42,898 bases of DNA, from contig WIXG01000530.1 in NCBI GenBank assembly GCA_009869945.1, forward strand, positions 1 through 42,898. Direction: 5' to 3'. A program made the translations under genes and the position numbers. The notes under the pieces are model-generated. The model searched no databases. It was not told where the DNA came from and saw only the letters and a list, made by a program, of their open reading frames with translations. Within the stretch, counting starts at the first letter, position 1. Each line of letters opens with the position of its first letter. This DNA comes from Mesaphorura yosii (lineage: Eukaryota; Arthropoda; Collembola; Poduromorpha; Tullbergiidae). Below are positions 13,101-24,977 of the stretch, one piece after another.

Positions 13101-16100
13101 ATGTCAAAATCAGTGATAGGACAAAAGCCGACTGCATCTGAGCTGATGAGCTAAGATAAGACACTCGTGCAGAAGGAGACTTACCCCTTTCAAGGACTTG
13201 TCCTTCTTGTTCGAACGCTTTCCAGTCTTTGCCGCTGAGGAGGTCGTGGCTGGTAAGCTGTTGTCCAGCGACTTAATTGTATACGCCGTGGGTGTCAATG
13301 AACGAATCTGTGAGAGATCGAAATGGTAGAATCTTGTCTGAATTGGTGCGACCTCCATTTTTAGTCCACGATCAAAATTAAAATCCTAACTTTAATAGTA
13401 AAACTAAATAACTAAAAGTATCTTCAGTCCCTCTTCCTAGTCGTAGTCGTAATTCGTAGAACACCGAAGTTTAACGGTCAACATACTTCGGTGTGCTTTT
13501 GTAAACTGATCAAAGACTGCCGAAAGTCGCAAGCCGCTCCGACACGAACTTTGTCCCTTCTGTCTTTCTACGAATCGAATACGCGAATGCGTGCAGATTT
13601 GCGTATTCTACGAGTGCTACAAGTAAAAGGGTAGAAGAACCTCTGCTTGGAGCATGAAAGTCACCGGCAAAGGCAAAGGCCGGCCGTCTGGATTTCTTAT
13701 CAAGTGGCTAGCTTAGCCCTTTTCTAGGCTGGCCTACAGCGACGCGATGATTCGCACGACGCCCGCAACACAAGCGTCTATTTTCCTTGCTCCTTGTCTT
13801 TGTTCTCTCGTATTGCTCTTTCGCTTACCGAGTCTGATGCGTTGTTGAGATCCCTGTAGCTCGATGACTTGGACAGATTCTGAGACTTGTCATCATCTCG
13901 CAAGTACTGCGGGTTTCTGTACAGGGAGTTTTGCAAACGCAAACCACGATTAATGCCGAGTTGTGTGTACGGGAACACGCTGGACGACCGACCGACCCAA
14001 GACCGTAATTCGCGATCGCAATTGGGCAGGGTCAAAGGTCAAGTGCAATGAGAACACAGGGCGATGAAAACAGAAAAGAAAAGGCACGCAACAGATTAGC
14101 AAGGCGAATAAATCACGCCAACAATTAATTCAACGACTCAAGAGGAGATTATAAAGAAATAAGAAGCACTTTTGCGATTTGCGAAAGGGCACGAGTGCAG
14201 CAGACTTACATGAAGATTAAATTCATGGTCTCTTTTCTTATCTCGAGCGAGTTGTTGTCGTTTAAAAATTGTCGCCAAGTGTTTCAAAAGCTATCGTTGT
14301 ATTCTGATGACTCATTATTCATCTAACAGCTAAATAACAAGTCCTAAAATAACGAAACTTTGCTAAATGTAAACTAAACTGAAGTTCGCGTGAGCGACGC
14401 GATGCGGGCTTCAATCTAATCGGAAACTATGGTAAATAAATGTTTTGGGCAGCAAATGCCTTCTAAAAATATGTGTGAGGAACTGTGTGATTGAAATTTC
14501 GAAAATCAAGATGAGAAATACGTCTCTGTGAAACGAGATTAAGATGGCAAAAATGAGGGAGAGTGGCAACAAATTCGGCAGCAAATGAGTGAATTAAACA
14601 TGAAACACAAACACACTGCACGAATGTCAGTGCGGAGTCGACGAGACTGGAAAAGAAAAAGGACTGAAGTTCAAGGCACATGAACGGTTAAATAAACGCT
14701 ATGAGCTACGCTAAAATCATGTGCTAAGTTGTCCAGGTGTCTTCCAGCACATTAAAGTAGTGTAGCAAAGGAAGGGTCTAACAGAATAAAACTAGTGAGG
14801 TCAGGTCACGCAAGACCAGGACTAAAGTGCTGAAGTACTCGTTCGTGACACAGTTCGAGCTTGGGCGGAAGCTGCAATTAGAATGACTCAGATTCCTGAC
14901 TCTGGAGCTATGAAGAACTTCTGGCTTCGGCAGGGTTGATATGCAAACAGCTAATTGGTTGAATACAAAAAATATACGTTTTGACTCTTGGCTTGCAGCT
15001 CTGGAAGAAAACCTCAATGAATAAAGTTAAACGTTAACGTAAAGTAAAGTGATTGCACATAATTTTGGGTTCCACAGTTTCTAGAAACTCACTTGTGCCT
15101 ACGCTGCTGTCATTGTTGTCACACTTGTAGATTGTGATTTCGCTACCCCACGAAATTCCTACGCAAATCGTTCATTGTCTCTTTATTATTGAAAGCCTTG
15201 AATGCGCGACAACGACAAAGCAATAAAATGAATGCGTCTTTCGAACAGGCTCTGGAATTTCTTCTCGCCTGTGTATTTTGGACTAATCGTAATCGTAGAG
15301 CCGTGAAAAGAAAAATGTGAGACTTCGCAGGTGGCCACTAAACAATTAAATGAAGGTTCAGTAACTGACGTACTGGCGATTAATAATTAACAATCAGCAA
15401 TAATTAGTGCAATACAGTGCATGAATCAGGGACAGAAGGAGGCATGGACAGAAAACAGAGTGGCCGCAATGGTCACAAACGCACCCGCCGACTTGGATGG
15501 CGAAAAAGGTAGAAACTGGGGCAAAACGTCTTAAAAGTCTACATTTCTTTTAATTGAGGGCCGTTGTCGCCGTGTTCATGCTCGTGCCAATGTCAGTTGC
15601 GCGTGAAACAACAATGCAACTGCACGACCAGTGCATTGCCTGGGTGACTGAAGCAGCTTCGTTTATCGATTGGCCGGTCGGCAGTCGAAAGAGAAAACGA
15701 GCAAAAAAAATGGGCACGAAATCGTAAATACTGCAACTGCATGGATATGGACATGGGCGGAAAGAATGACTTTGTGAATGAATGTTGTGCATGGAAATTC
15801 GACGTCGACGAGGCACGGTAATCACATACACGGACCGAGATCGCAATCACGAGGTATGAATACTTCAATGGGCACGGGCAGGGAAGCAACAATTAACGGT
15901 CAGGGTCGAAAACGAAAGTCGCGTCCATTGCGCTACTAACCTTGTGCTTTGGCTTGTGGCCGCTCTCACAAATTCGGTAACTGTTGCGTAGTTGGACGTC
16001 GAGGAGTAACCGGCGCTGCCGCCAGAGGTGCCTGTCAAACTCCGCCGCTTCTCGCCGTCGTCCGCGGTCGCCACGTCTGAGCCCCCGCAACTAAGCTCCG

Positions 16101-19100
16101 TCATTCTACTGGCACAGTCTGCGATGAAAGTGAAAATTGAAAATCAACGAATTAACTGGCTGATTGTGATCGTCTCAACATGAACAAAAATGATGAAGGA
16201 GTCCTAAAAGTCGTCATTTGCCGTCTCACTCTCACGCTCAAATGACAATCGTCCACACTCGACACGAGAACGCGATCAAGTCTCACAGAGTCTCATTGAC
16301 TCTGCGTCTGCCCTGCATTTGCGATTGCTACTGCTATTTACTATTTGCAATCTCAACTTCGCACGAGTGCTACGCGCTATTCGCTGAAACTGCTAATCCC
16401 GGCCGGCAAATAAGTGCAAAGGAAAGGCTGTGACGACTGTTCTTGGCTGCAGTCAGGCTCCATCTAAATTCATGCTTCTCTCTTCCAAGAACCTTGCGAA
16501 CTTAGCATTAGCATTAAATACTGTATTGCCATTTGTCATCGCCAGCCTGCGTTCCAGCCACAACAGCAACAGTCACTCTGCGGTTCTGGACTTTGTTTTC
16601 TTCTCGCTTTCTTGCGTAATCTTTGCCACAGACTGAAACTGAAGGAGCAACGCAGCAGCAGCAGCAGAGATTTCTTGAAGGAGGCGCCCGGATTGCTTTT
16701 TACGAGCCACAACGACGATGACTGGTTAAATGTCAATTAAGCGAGTGCGACTTGATTACCTGGCCCGCTGTCTTCCCGCCCGTTGAAGAAGTAGGGCAAC
16801 GTGTAGCTGAGTTCGTGACACGACGACGACTCGTATGGCGTCTTCGTGCTACTCGAGGTACTTCCAGTGGGAGAGTCTTTGCTCGGTCTGGGCGACGTCT
16901 CCTCACCCGCAATGGACGATGGCGAGGAGTAGACGGAGGGGAGCCCGAGTATACACTCGTCAGAACCCTGAGATTTCGGATCGCAGTATTTGGAAGGATC
17001 TGAGACAAGAGAGCATATTTAATCACATCAATCAACTCGAGCTCGCGCATCCACAGTGCTGTCAATGCCAAACGTACCAAACTTGCGGAGTGGGGATGCC
17101 GGGGCAGGATCCACATCTTCTGCAGGAATAGGCGGTGGAGGAGAAAATAGTTTAGGCGTCGTGTTCCGTGGAAAGCAACGGCTGTCGGAGTCGGGCGTTG
17201 ACGTCGATGGGTGCGGGTCGCCGGTGTCTTGCGCTTGGATTCTGTCGCCGTCTCGGCTGATGACGAGGTTCTCGAGGCATTCGATGGTGGCCACGAGACT
17301 CGGGTGGTTCTCACCAGCAGTCGGGTTGCCGTCGTCTCCCTCCCCATCGTCAGCGCACTCACTCTCCTTAGCATTTACGTAACTGCTATTGCTACTCCTA
17401 CTTAACCTATCCGACACTATATTAATGCTACTGCTAAGATTACTATTACTATAACTGCTACTACTGCTAGAACTATGGCTACTAATACTACTACTACAAT
17501 GACTATGTTGGTTTTTCTGACTTGAGTTTTGACAGTGCTGGTCCCTAAAATTAGACACATCACCGCCGCCGTCGCCAGTCAAGGCGCAGCTGTCGTTTAT
17601 CGCGTGTATGCTATTACTACAACTACTGGTAAAAGTCGTACAGGTCGTATTTGGTAAGGTGTTGGAGGTATCACTGTTGCTTAGTCCGCCAACCCCGTCC
17701 TGGCTAGGAACGTGAGTGGTGGTGGTACAGTTACGGGTTGCCGTTGCAGGAGACGGCCCGGCGGGCCCTGACACGGCCACCACGGCATTCGGAGGCGCAC
17801 ACTCAGACGCAGCCGTGCATGCGGACGTGGATGTGGACGCAGAAACGGACACAGACTTGGCGGCGCTGGCGCTGCTGCTGCTTCCTTTCCCATTGTTTAG
17901 CGACTGGAGCGACGAACTGTATTTGGCATTTTTCAGAGGGGGAATCTGCTGCTCCTCCGGCTGCGGTTTCGAGGGTCGGTCCAGTTGCTGTGGATACATG
18001 CAGGTGGCAAAGCAATTAGCAACTAGGAGTCGTATGGGTTAGAGCACAAAGTCGAAAAGAACAAACGAAGGGGCACAGAGAATGTTAAAATGTGACATGG
18101 GGTTGGAAGGACAAAGTCAAAGCTCAAAGCCGCAGCAGCAACTTACACTGATCATTTCCGCCTGCTCCTCCGTTTTACTCAGCGAGTTGGGCGTGATGCA
18201 GACGTTGAGAAAGGACTCGTACTCGTCCATTGTCATAGACTCCAGTCGTTGGTCAATCGACTACATGATTGGGAAATCACACAAAAATAGAAACAGACGC
18301 GTTAGCGTGGTCGGTGACGGTTGGCGCGCGCCGCGACTGTGATTGCAAACTGCACACACACGTAAACTGCATTGCAATTTGCAATGAATCACAGCCATTT
18401 GCGATTGCAATCACGAACGGCGAATAAAAACCCGGCTGTGTTGAGTGTTGCGAATAAGTCATAAGCCTATCGGCATTCATTCATTCACGGCTGCCTTATC
18501 AGTCCAGCTTTGTCTGTCGAATACTACACGCTCGGCGCACAAAGTACAATCGGAGCAACAAACTGGCCACGAACACAACAAACGATCACTATCTCAAAGT
18601 ACGAACTGTATTTGTGTCAGTCGCTTATCAGCGACAGGGACAAATACAAATTCAGGAACGCTGTCATAAATTTATAATTACACGGTCAATTTACCATAAT
18701 TTTTATTAATAGCAGGCCAATAGGGTTGAATGCAAGGCAAGGAAGCGGGCTTGAAAGTCAGCTCCAGCCCTTTGTATTCTGCTTTTGTTGTCTTATTCGT
18801 TTGACGAGTTGATCTCATGCATTTATCGCGAACAGCCGAGCTAAGGGACTACGACTGGCTGTATGCCCATGCATGCGAAATGAATATCTGTGTAATGCAT
18901 TCGCACTGGTTGCTCATTTCCTTTGGTGTCGTATTTTTTTGGGGGGAACCAGCAAATAATTTTTGCGTTGACTTTCTAGTTATAAATTACATTTTACATT
19001 CTAGATTGACGCATTGACGGCTCGACGGATGACTCAGCGCTCACCAATGTTGGTGCATTCTCCACTTGCTCGCGATTCAGACAAGTCTTGATCTTTCTTA

Positions 19101-22100
19101 ACCCTAAGCTGCAATAAAATCATGCAGAAGTGACAAGGTGCATTGCATTTGATAGCCAGGAACATGGTACACAGGTTCAAGGCAAGTTCCAGTGATTGTG
19201 CTGCTGGATTACTACGTGTGTGTTCAGTAATTTGGAAATTTGCACGGTTCTTGGCGCCGTGGTGGCTATAAACTACACTGCAACTACGCCAGTTGGGCGT
19301 AATTTTATCAGGCACGCAGTTTTACGGTCGTAAAGTCATCGCCTTGGGTAATCTCGTGTGGATTAATAGAGATTTCACGGCTTAGCGTTCTGATGTTGTG
19401 TGTGGGTGGAAGCTGGAAGACGAACCCGAATCAAATTCGTTATTACGAAGAGGAGACCGAAAGCAGCACGGAGGATGGAAACTGCAAAGTGCAGAATGCA
19501 AACATTAAACTCAACAGTCTCAAACCGATGAAAAAATTCGCGTGCAGGCCAAAATGCAAAATTCAGTATTCCAAAAATCCAATTCCAATCGCATCCCATT
19601 TTCAGCCCTCAGCAGGAGCGCATGCATAAACAGAGCGAGAGGTCTCGGATTTAAGGCTCCCAATTTATTTCAGTATCTTAGTCCGCGTATTTTGATGTCC
19701 GAATTCGAGTCGGAATCGCAACATCCAATCGACTCGAGCGTAACGAAGCAGCATTTCTTCATTTCACAATGCAATGTAATTCCGCACAATTCGCACAATA
19801 CTCGACTCCTCAATATAATTAGGCTCTTTTCGCACCGATTATCGATTTCCGCTTTCGTTGTTGCTGTGAACAAATGTGACATGCAAGCAACGCGAAAATC
19901 CATCTTGAACGTCAAAATGGATTGAATTACTATGCCATGCTGCTGCTATTAATAATACACTTGATGCATTAACATTATCCGCTTGACCGATTGTGAAGAT
20001 TCTCAGCGTTCAGTCGCGCACTGCATTGCATGGCATTAAAACCTATGTTTTCGGCGTGCAACACAGCTCTGCAAGTTTTCTCCGCTGCCTGCCTGCCCGC
20101 CTGCCTTCGTTTTCATTTTTGCCCACAATTCATAAAAATCAATAAGTGGAAGTGAGTCAGAAGAGACAGCGCAGCGCAGCGTGCGGCGGCATCGACGGTT
20201 GTTAGAGCGGAGAATGAAATGAACGTCAGTTGCTTAGCTTATAAATACAATATGATCAAATTGTTGCTCAACTTGGCCCGGCTTGGCTTAGCCTTGGTGG
20301 TTAATTGGAAAGAGAAGTTTGTTTTACGGAGCGAGTCCATAAATATTTCAAGTGCGGAAATTAATTTCATAGCCCACTGACCCAGAGAATAGTCAACTGT
20401 TAATATACGGGGCGAGTCATGACGGGGACACGTGTCGTGTCCTGTCGGTGTCGTTTCCAGGTCCAACCCCAAAACAGCACAGCCAGCGGCGGTAGGAAAA
20501 AAGCCCAAGCAATGCATCCTTGTTTTTGAGTATTTTTCACTCGGTCGGCAGAACAGCAAATGGGAAATGGAAAGACTGTCAACAAATGGCAAATGCGTGT
20601 ATTGTACGTGTCAGGTAACGCAAAGAAGAGAAGGGCAACGCATCGAAAGCAACAGGTCCTAAAATATGCATGCATTGTAATGGCAACGGCACGGCACGGT
20701 TCTGGCTTCTGCTTATCTTTTTCCATCACCTGACAACCTGTGAACACCGTTTGCTCTTCTGTCATTTCCACTGACACGGAGCGCCGTATGCCTTGCTTCG
20801 TTTTCTGCATACATAAAGAGAAAGCATGCCACATGCGTTTCATGATGAGATTTGATGTCTATTTTTGGTCTCGGTTCGCATGAGGCGTCCATTCCGATAT
20901 GATATGCCACGGATGTTGTTCATTTTCAAGTGGAAGAGGCCGAGGGATTTTGATTTCTGATTCATTTTTCTGTGCCGTGGACGTGGCCCGACGGTGTTTT
21001 GTAATAATCCATTTGCCATTTCTGTCTGTCGCCCAGCAGCGAGACGGTGATGAAATCGCCACTGTCACGGCTTTCACGGTGCAGTTTCCACTCAGGAAGT
21101 GGCAGCGCAGGACTCTTTTTCTTTCTTTCTTTCGCATTTCACATTCCCTTGGCGATTCTCCGATTTGCGAGTTAGCACAGGTAATAAAGTGATGATATCT
21201 CAATTTCATGCTCGGCTTCCTTTTAAGTGGAAATATTAACGACGGTGACAGAGACCGGGACACCGATAGCGAGTTTGCAGTTGTGGCATTTTGGTGCACA
21301 ACACACATGGACAAGTGCCCTTTGCATCTATAAAACGACTCGCCAACACATCTTGATCATCGGCGTACACTGCCACGCACACTGCTGCCCTACATTTGTC
21401 CGCTGCCGAGCTGTACACACTCTCCATGCACTTTAACTCGTCTTGACGACAGACAACCAATAATAACACTTTAATACAGTAGTACTCACGGTGAAATTCG
21501 GCCGAGCGCACTGTCTCTTTAGCCGTGTTACGTTTTTATGTGTTGCTGTTACGTGTTCCTTCGCTTTCTCTCTGCTGTGTCCTGCGCTACGTAACGTAGA
21601 ATTCAAACCGACAAGCTCCACGGAGCTTCGCGAAACGGCCTGAAATGTGCAATGTGCACGCCACCGCTGCCGCTGTCAGCCTCCCGTTTCTGTCAGTCTT
21701 TCATGGCGAATTGAAAGAGGAGAGGACGCCCGAGGTACTCAAAAACTGAGAACGAAGGATGAAGGCATTTTTCTTTTCTTCTCTTGAAAACTGAGACGCA
21801 GGGAACGTCGGCCGAGTTGTTGTCAATGATGATTAAATTAGAGATTAACAAAAGGTTTAATCAAAGGAACCCGACACCCGTGGCATCGTTATCCTCTTTG
21901 TTCGGAGCAGATCATGCCTACCTGCGCCATGGCCGCCGTGCCTGCCAGGTGAATGCTGATGCTGGCATGGCATGGCGAAGGAAAAATTACAAACATGCAA
22001 AGTGATGCGATATTGCGAATTTGCTTGCTTATTACGCATGCATGTAGTCACAAAAGTCTCAAGAGGTAATTGAGACTTGATTCTGTTGTTTGCTTTGCAA

Positions 22101-24977
22101 AGCGCTCATTTAACTCGCATTCGCATTTTACGCTTTCATATTCGCAAATCTTCCTTCCAGCACGGCGAGACTGACTGCGAAACGGACCAGACACATTCGC
22201 AATGCTCGGCTCAATGCAAACCTGCCTGCCATCAGCCATGCCGTTCTCATGCTCGTGCTCGTGCCGATTTGAAAGATGCACCTCGCGTTCTTAGTTGTCA
22301 GATCGCATTACAACAACGTCATTGCATCATTACTCGAACGGTAACGGTGCACGAAAGAGAAAGAAAGAAGACTGTGACTGCATGAAGGCTGGGAATCGCA
22401 CAATTGATTATTATTTCCGGCCCACTAAATTAAGTGAAAGCAATGGAAGAAGAAAACAACTCAATTCTCCGTCTTCCTGTGCTGTGCCGTGCGTTTTGAC
22501 TTTGACGACGCGGTGCACGAAGAAAGGACGACGACGAGTGCATTGCAAATGTTTAGAATGACATGCGAATCGGATATTGAGTTAGATAAGGGAGTACTCT
22601 GGAAATTAAACCGCAAAGGACACAAAAGACGACAGGAGAACTGATTTGAACTTAGAAGCCCTCGTGGCGCATGGCTTACCATTTTCACACTCTCAATCAA
22701 TGGAAATGGTTTTTGCAAGCAGTAAATAGTAGATCCATCAGTTTAATTAAACAAATTCCCTGTCACCCGTCGAGCCCCGCGTACTTGAATCGGTTTTCAG
22801 TTCTCACGGCCCGACCTTTCCTGATGCGTGCATTTAAAACCGGGCCAAATAGTTTTGAGAGGATCAATGCGAGCAATAAAAATGGGGCAGTGGATGCGGA
22901 AGCGAGATCCAGAGTTTTGCACTCCCATTCGCAATTTAGGCGAACGTAGCAAGAGCAGCAGCAGCATCGACAGCGGCAATCGAGTCCAACAGATGCAAAA
23001 TTGCTACGCCACGCTAAACGCGAAACGCTACGCAATTGCATAGCGTGGCCATGGCTCGACTCCGTGGCTCTGTTCCTGTTCTTTCTGTTCTGCACGCGCT
23101 ATTCGCTGTTCTGGTTACTTCTTCTTTGACTTACTTTCTCCGGCCTCTCCCTTTTTGTCTCCATCCCATAAACTTTCACTTCTGCACTCTGCATTCCGCC
23201 GCTGCCTGCCTGGTGTCTGTGCCCTTATTACTTCTGACTTGACATTAGATTAGGTTACACCATGCCACGCATGCAGGCCATGAATGGAATAACTCGTACA
23301 TTAATAATGGGCTCCGGCACACTTAAGCCGTGTCTGTGACTGTCGCTTCGAGGAAGCGAAACAGTTTCATCATAATTTTCGTATTAATTTGGACCCTGGA
23401 ATGCAATGTGATTCATTTTCATTTATTGTGATTATAAATGTATGCTTCCATGCAGCATTTCAAATTTCAATTCAAATGCACGCAGAATTCAACCTAAGTC
23501 ACAAGTTAAGCCTGTCGGGCCAAGTTAATATGCAACGGGCGAATCTGCGAAGGTGAATCCCGAAGACCAGAGTCATGCCCTATTCGCGTTGTTTCTTGAT
23601 TTCGCGAAAAAAAATGAACCTTGCCATGGAAAGAAGTTGGATTCTGCTTGCTTTTGTTTCTTCCTCCTATTTATACCGCCGTAGAATAGCTCGACTCACT
23701 CGTAATTGATCATTAATTTAGTCGCGAATTTAATTGGGCTCAAAATATCCTGAATACGCTAGGCGAAGGTTTAAACTCGGTGCTTGTCTTGTTCAAAAGT
23801 TTATTTTTGCTCTTTAAGTTTTAATTTCAAGTACGTCATCAGGCTAAAGGTTGGGCTGCTGTTAATAAACTGAATGAACTCTGGATTCTGGCGTGGTTGT
23901 TGGATTTTCTCCAGTAGCGCAGAATTCCGACATCGATATCCGACTAATTGCCAGTGTCAGGCCAGGCCAGACCAACATTCAAGGTGCAGGATGCTGAATT
24001 GATCTCAATTACTGCACCCATCGTAATTCAATACCTCCTTCGTACGGGATCACGCCACACGCCATACGACAGGCTGTGTATCAGACGAGCCAGTCACGCC
24101 ACAATATTATTAATTGTGACGTGAGAAGATAGACGAGAAGGAAGAGGAGGCCAAGCCGAAGATGATCGCACAAGTCCAGGAAAAAGTAAAAGAATTAATC
24201 ACGCTTCATTAGACTCAAGTTGCTCAAGAGTAGGCAAAATATCGAGATCAATACACCATGGCATAAATCACGGTCGTATAAAGAACAACATTGATGTAAG
24301 AGGGTTTGCTTGCAACTGTCAAGCAAGTGGAAGCAGAAGCAAGCCAGGCCAAGACTGAGATGTGAGACCTCAGTCACATAAGAAGAGACAATTTTATCAG
24401 TGAAGCCAGTAAGCCAGTGTTCGAATCAATTAATCAAGGGCGCAATCGCGGACCGACCGGGCCAGGGCCAGGCATCAGGTCGACGGATCACCGACCGACT
24501 GTGATGTAGAATGATGACATGACGTGACACGTGCGAGCGAGAGAGTTCGCCTGCGCTGCGGAGCCGCCAAGAAACTCTCGATCAGTTGTCACACAACGCG
24601 AATGTAGTAAAGTACATGATTTCGTTTTCAGGAATAAATTGCAAGCAAACTGAATACTGCTAAAGTAGGTCAGAAGTCTTCGTCGTCGCAAGCACACTGC
24701 AGCGATAGAATGGTGGGACTCGTACCTCTTGTATGCTGGAACTAGCACCGCCGAAGCCACTCTGGCCACTCCCGCTGGCACCAGACCCCTTCCTCGGACT
24801 GAAGAAAGTATGACCACACACGCATTTCTTGCAGACAACAGGCACCTGGACAAAGACAGCGAAACCTCTCTCTCAGTAAGAATGCTCGCTGCGCACTCGA
24901 ACAATTATGATCTGATATAAAAATTGATGGCAATCACTTACTTGGCTACTGCACTTGGGACAGTTCTTCGTAGCCAT
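4475..24977 (-). CDS. Large zinc-ribbon / low-complexity protein, about 1732 aa in 14 exons
   Basis: Exons in order: 24977-24942, 24845-24726, 18260-18147, 17987-17078, 16999-16760, 16118-15941, 13979-13829, 13307-13185, 13071-12976, 8090-7535, 7405-6546, 6479-6141, 6051-4635 and 4533-4475. All junctions are GT-AG with matching phases, and the coding sum is 5199 bases. Residues 1-30 form a four-Cys zinc ribbon like C16orf87/UPF0547. Residues 91-393 are Ser/Thr/Asn-rich. At about 636-645 there is an acidic motif (REDVDLLVKYIEGD), soon followed by lysine clusters (656-670). Residues 841-1128 are Lys/Pro/Glu-rich and include a GRPPRGRAG box and FGFGVNDF near the end. Residues 1373-1427 are polyglutamine, followed by an RG/RY-rich segment and a basic C terminus. 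I do not recognise the whole protein. The composition suggests an RNA- or chromatin-associated scaffold (inference). Linkage of the first two exons to the rest rests on phase only, across a 6.5-kb intron. Confidence 0.62.
5497..5658 (-). repeat. Polyglutamine-coding CAG/CAA tract
   Basis: On the minus strand, mixed CAG and CAA codons encode about 54 residues that are mostly Gln, interrupted by Ile, Met, Leu and a single LFH. The longest uninterrupted run is 13 Gln. The interruptions recur every 3-6 codons, giving a coiled-coil-like Q/hydrophobic pattern rather than a pure expansion. It sits in the penultimate coding exon of the large gene, before a Pro-rich linker and the RG-rich part. Confidence 0.85.
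8091..12975 (-). other. 4.9-kb intron of the large gene holding the alternative first exon
   Basis: It is bounded by the GTAATT donor after 12976 and an ATTTTCAG acceptor before 8090. Apart from the internal start exon at 10125-9796, only short non-coding-looking frames are present. The promoter of the internal start should lie at about 10126-10700. No repeats longer than short pentamer runs (for example gcttt near 8470) are visible. Confidence 0.55.
17425..17510 (-). repeat. Serine-coding AGT/AGC trinucleotide tract
   Basis: Within the 910-base exon of the large gene, the plus strand runs as degenerate ACT/GCT/TAC triplets. On the coding strand these are AGT and AGC codons giving Ser clusters, broken by Ile, His, Tyr and Asn. 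The uniform AGY usage, rather than mixed TCN codons, points to trinucleotide slippage as the origin. Confidence 0.7.
18261..24725 (-). other. 6.5-kb presumed intron without recognised genes
   Basis: The stretch lies between the zinc-ribbon exons and the exon at 18260. I read both strands and found only short frames with no domain-like composition. No tRNA-like B box with a matching A box, no CCHC or transposase motif, and no array-like repeat was seen. It could hide a further exon or a regulatory element of the large gene. Confidence 0.5.
24726..24977 (-). CDS. N-terminal zinc-ribbon exons (C16orf87/UPF0547-like)
   Basis: Exon 24977-24942 encodes MATKNCPKCSSQ and ends at a GTAAGT donor. Exon 24845-24726 follows a TTTGTCCAG acceptor, continues VPVVCKKCVCGHTFF, and ends at GTACGA (phase 0). 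The two CxxC pairs and the wording MATK-CP-C--QVPV-CK-C-CG closely match the N-terminal zinc ribbon of vertebrate C16orf87, a small nuclear protein reported with HDAC1/2-containing complexes. The C16orf87 C-terminal helix was not found downstream, and the residues after the ribbon are Gly/Ser-rich. These exons therefore either start the large minus-strand gene (phase-compatible with the exon at 18260) or belong to a separate small gene whose 3' exon I missed. Confidence 0.65.

Noticed and set aside
19393..19925. Overlapping plus-strand frames of 78 and 127 codons inside the 6.5-kb intron
   Set aside because: No domain-like pattern, no splice signals at their ends, and composition typical of the surrounding non-coding DNA.
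24405..24450. GTTCGAATC, resembling a tRNA B box
   Set aside because: No matching A box, acceptor stem or cloverleaf pairing around it.
24660..24845. A 61-codon frame that looks like a separate small Cys-rich protein
   Set aside because: Its apparent start is a GTG that lies exactly at a splice acceptor. It is the second exon of the zinc-ribbon gene read through its donor.
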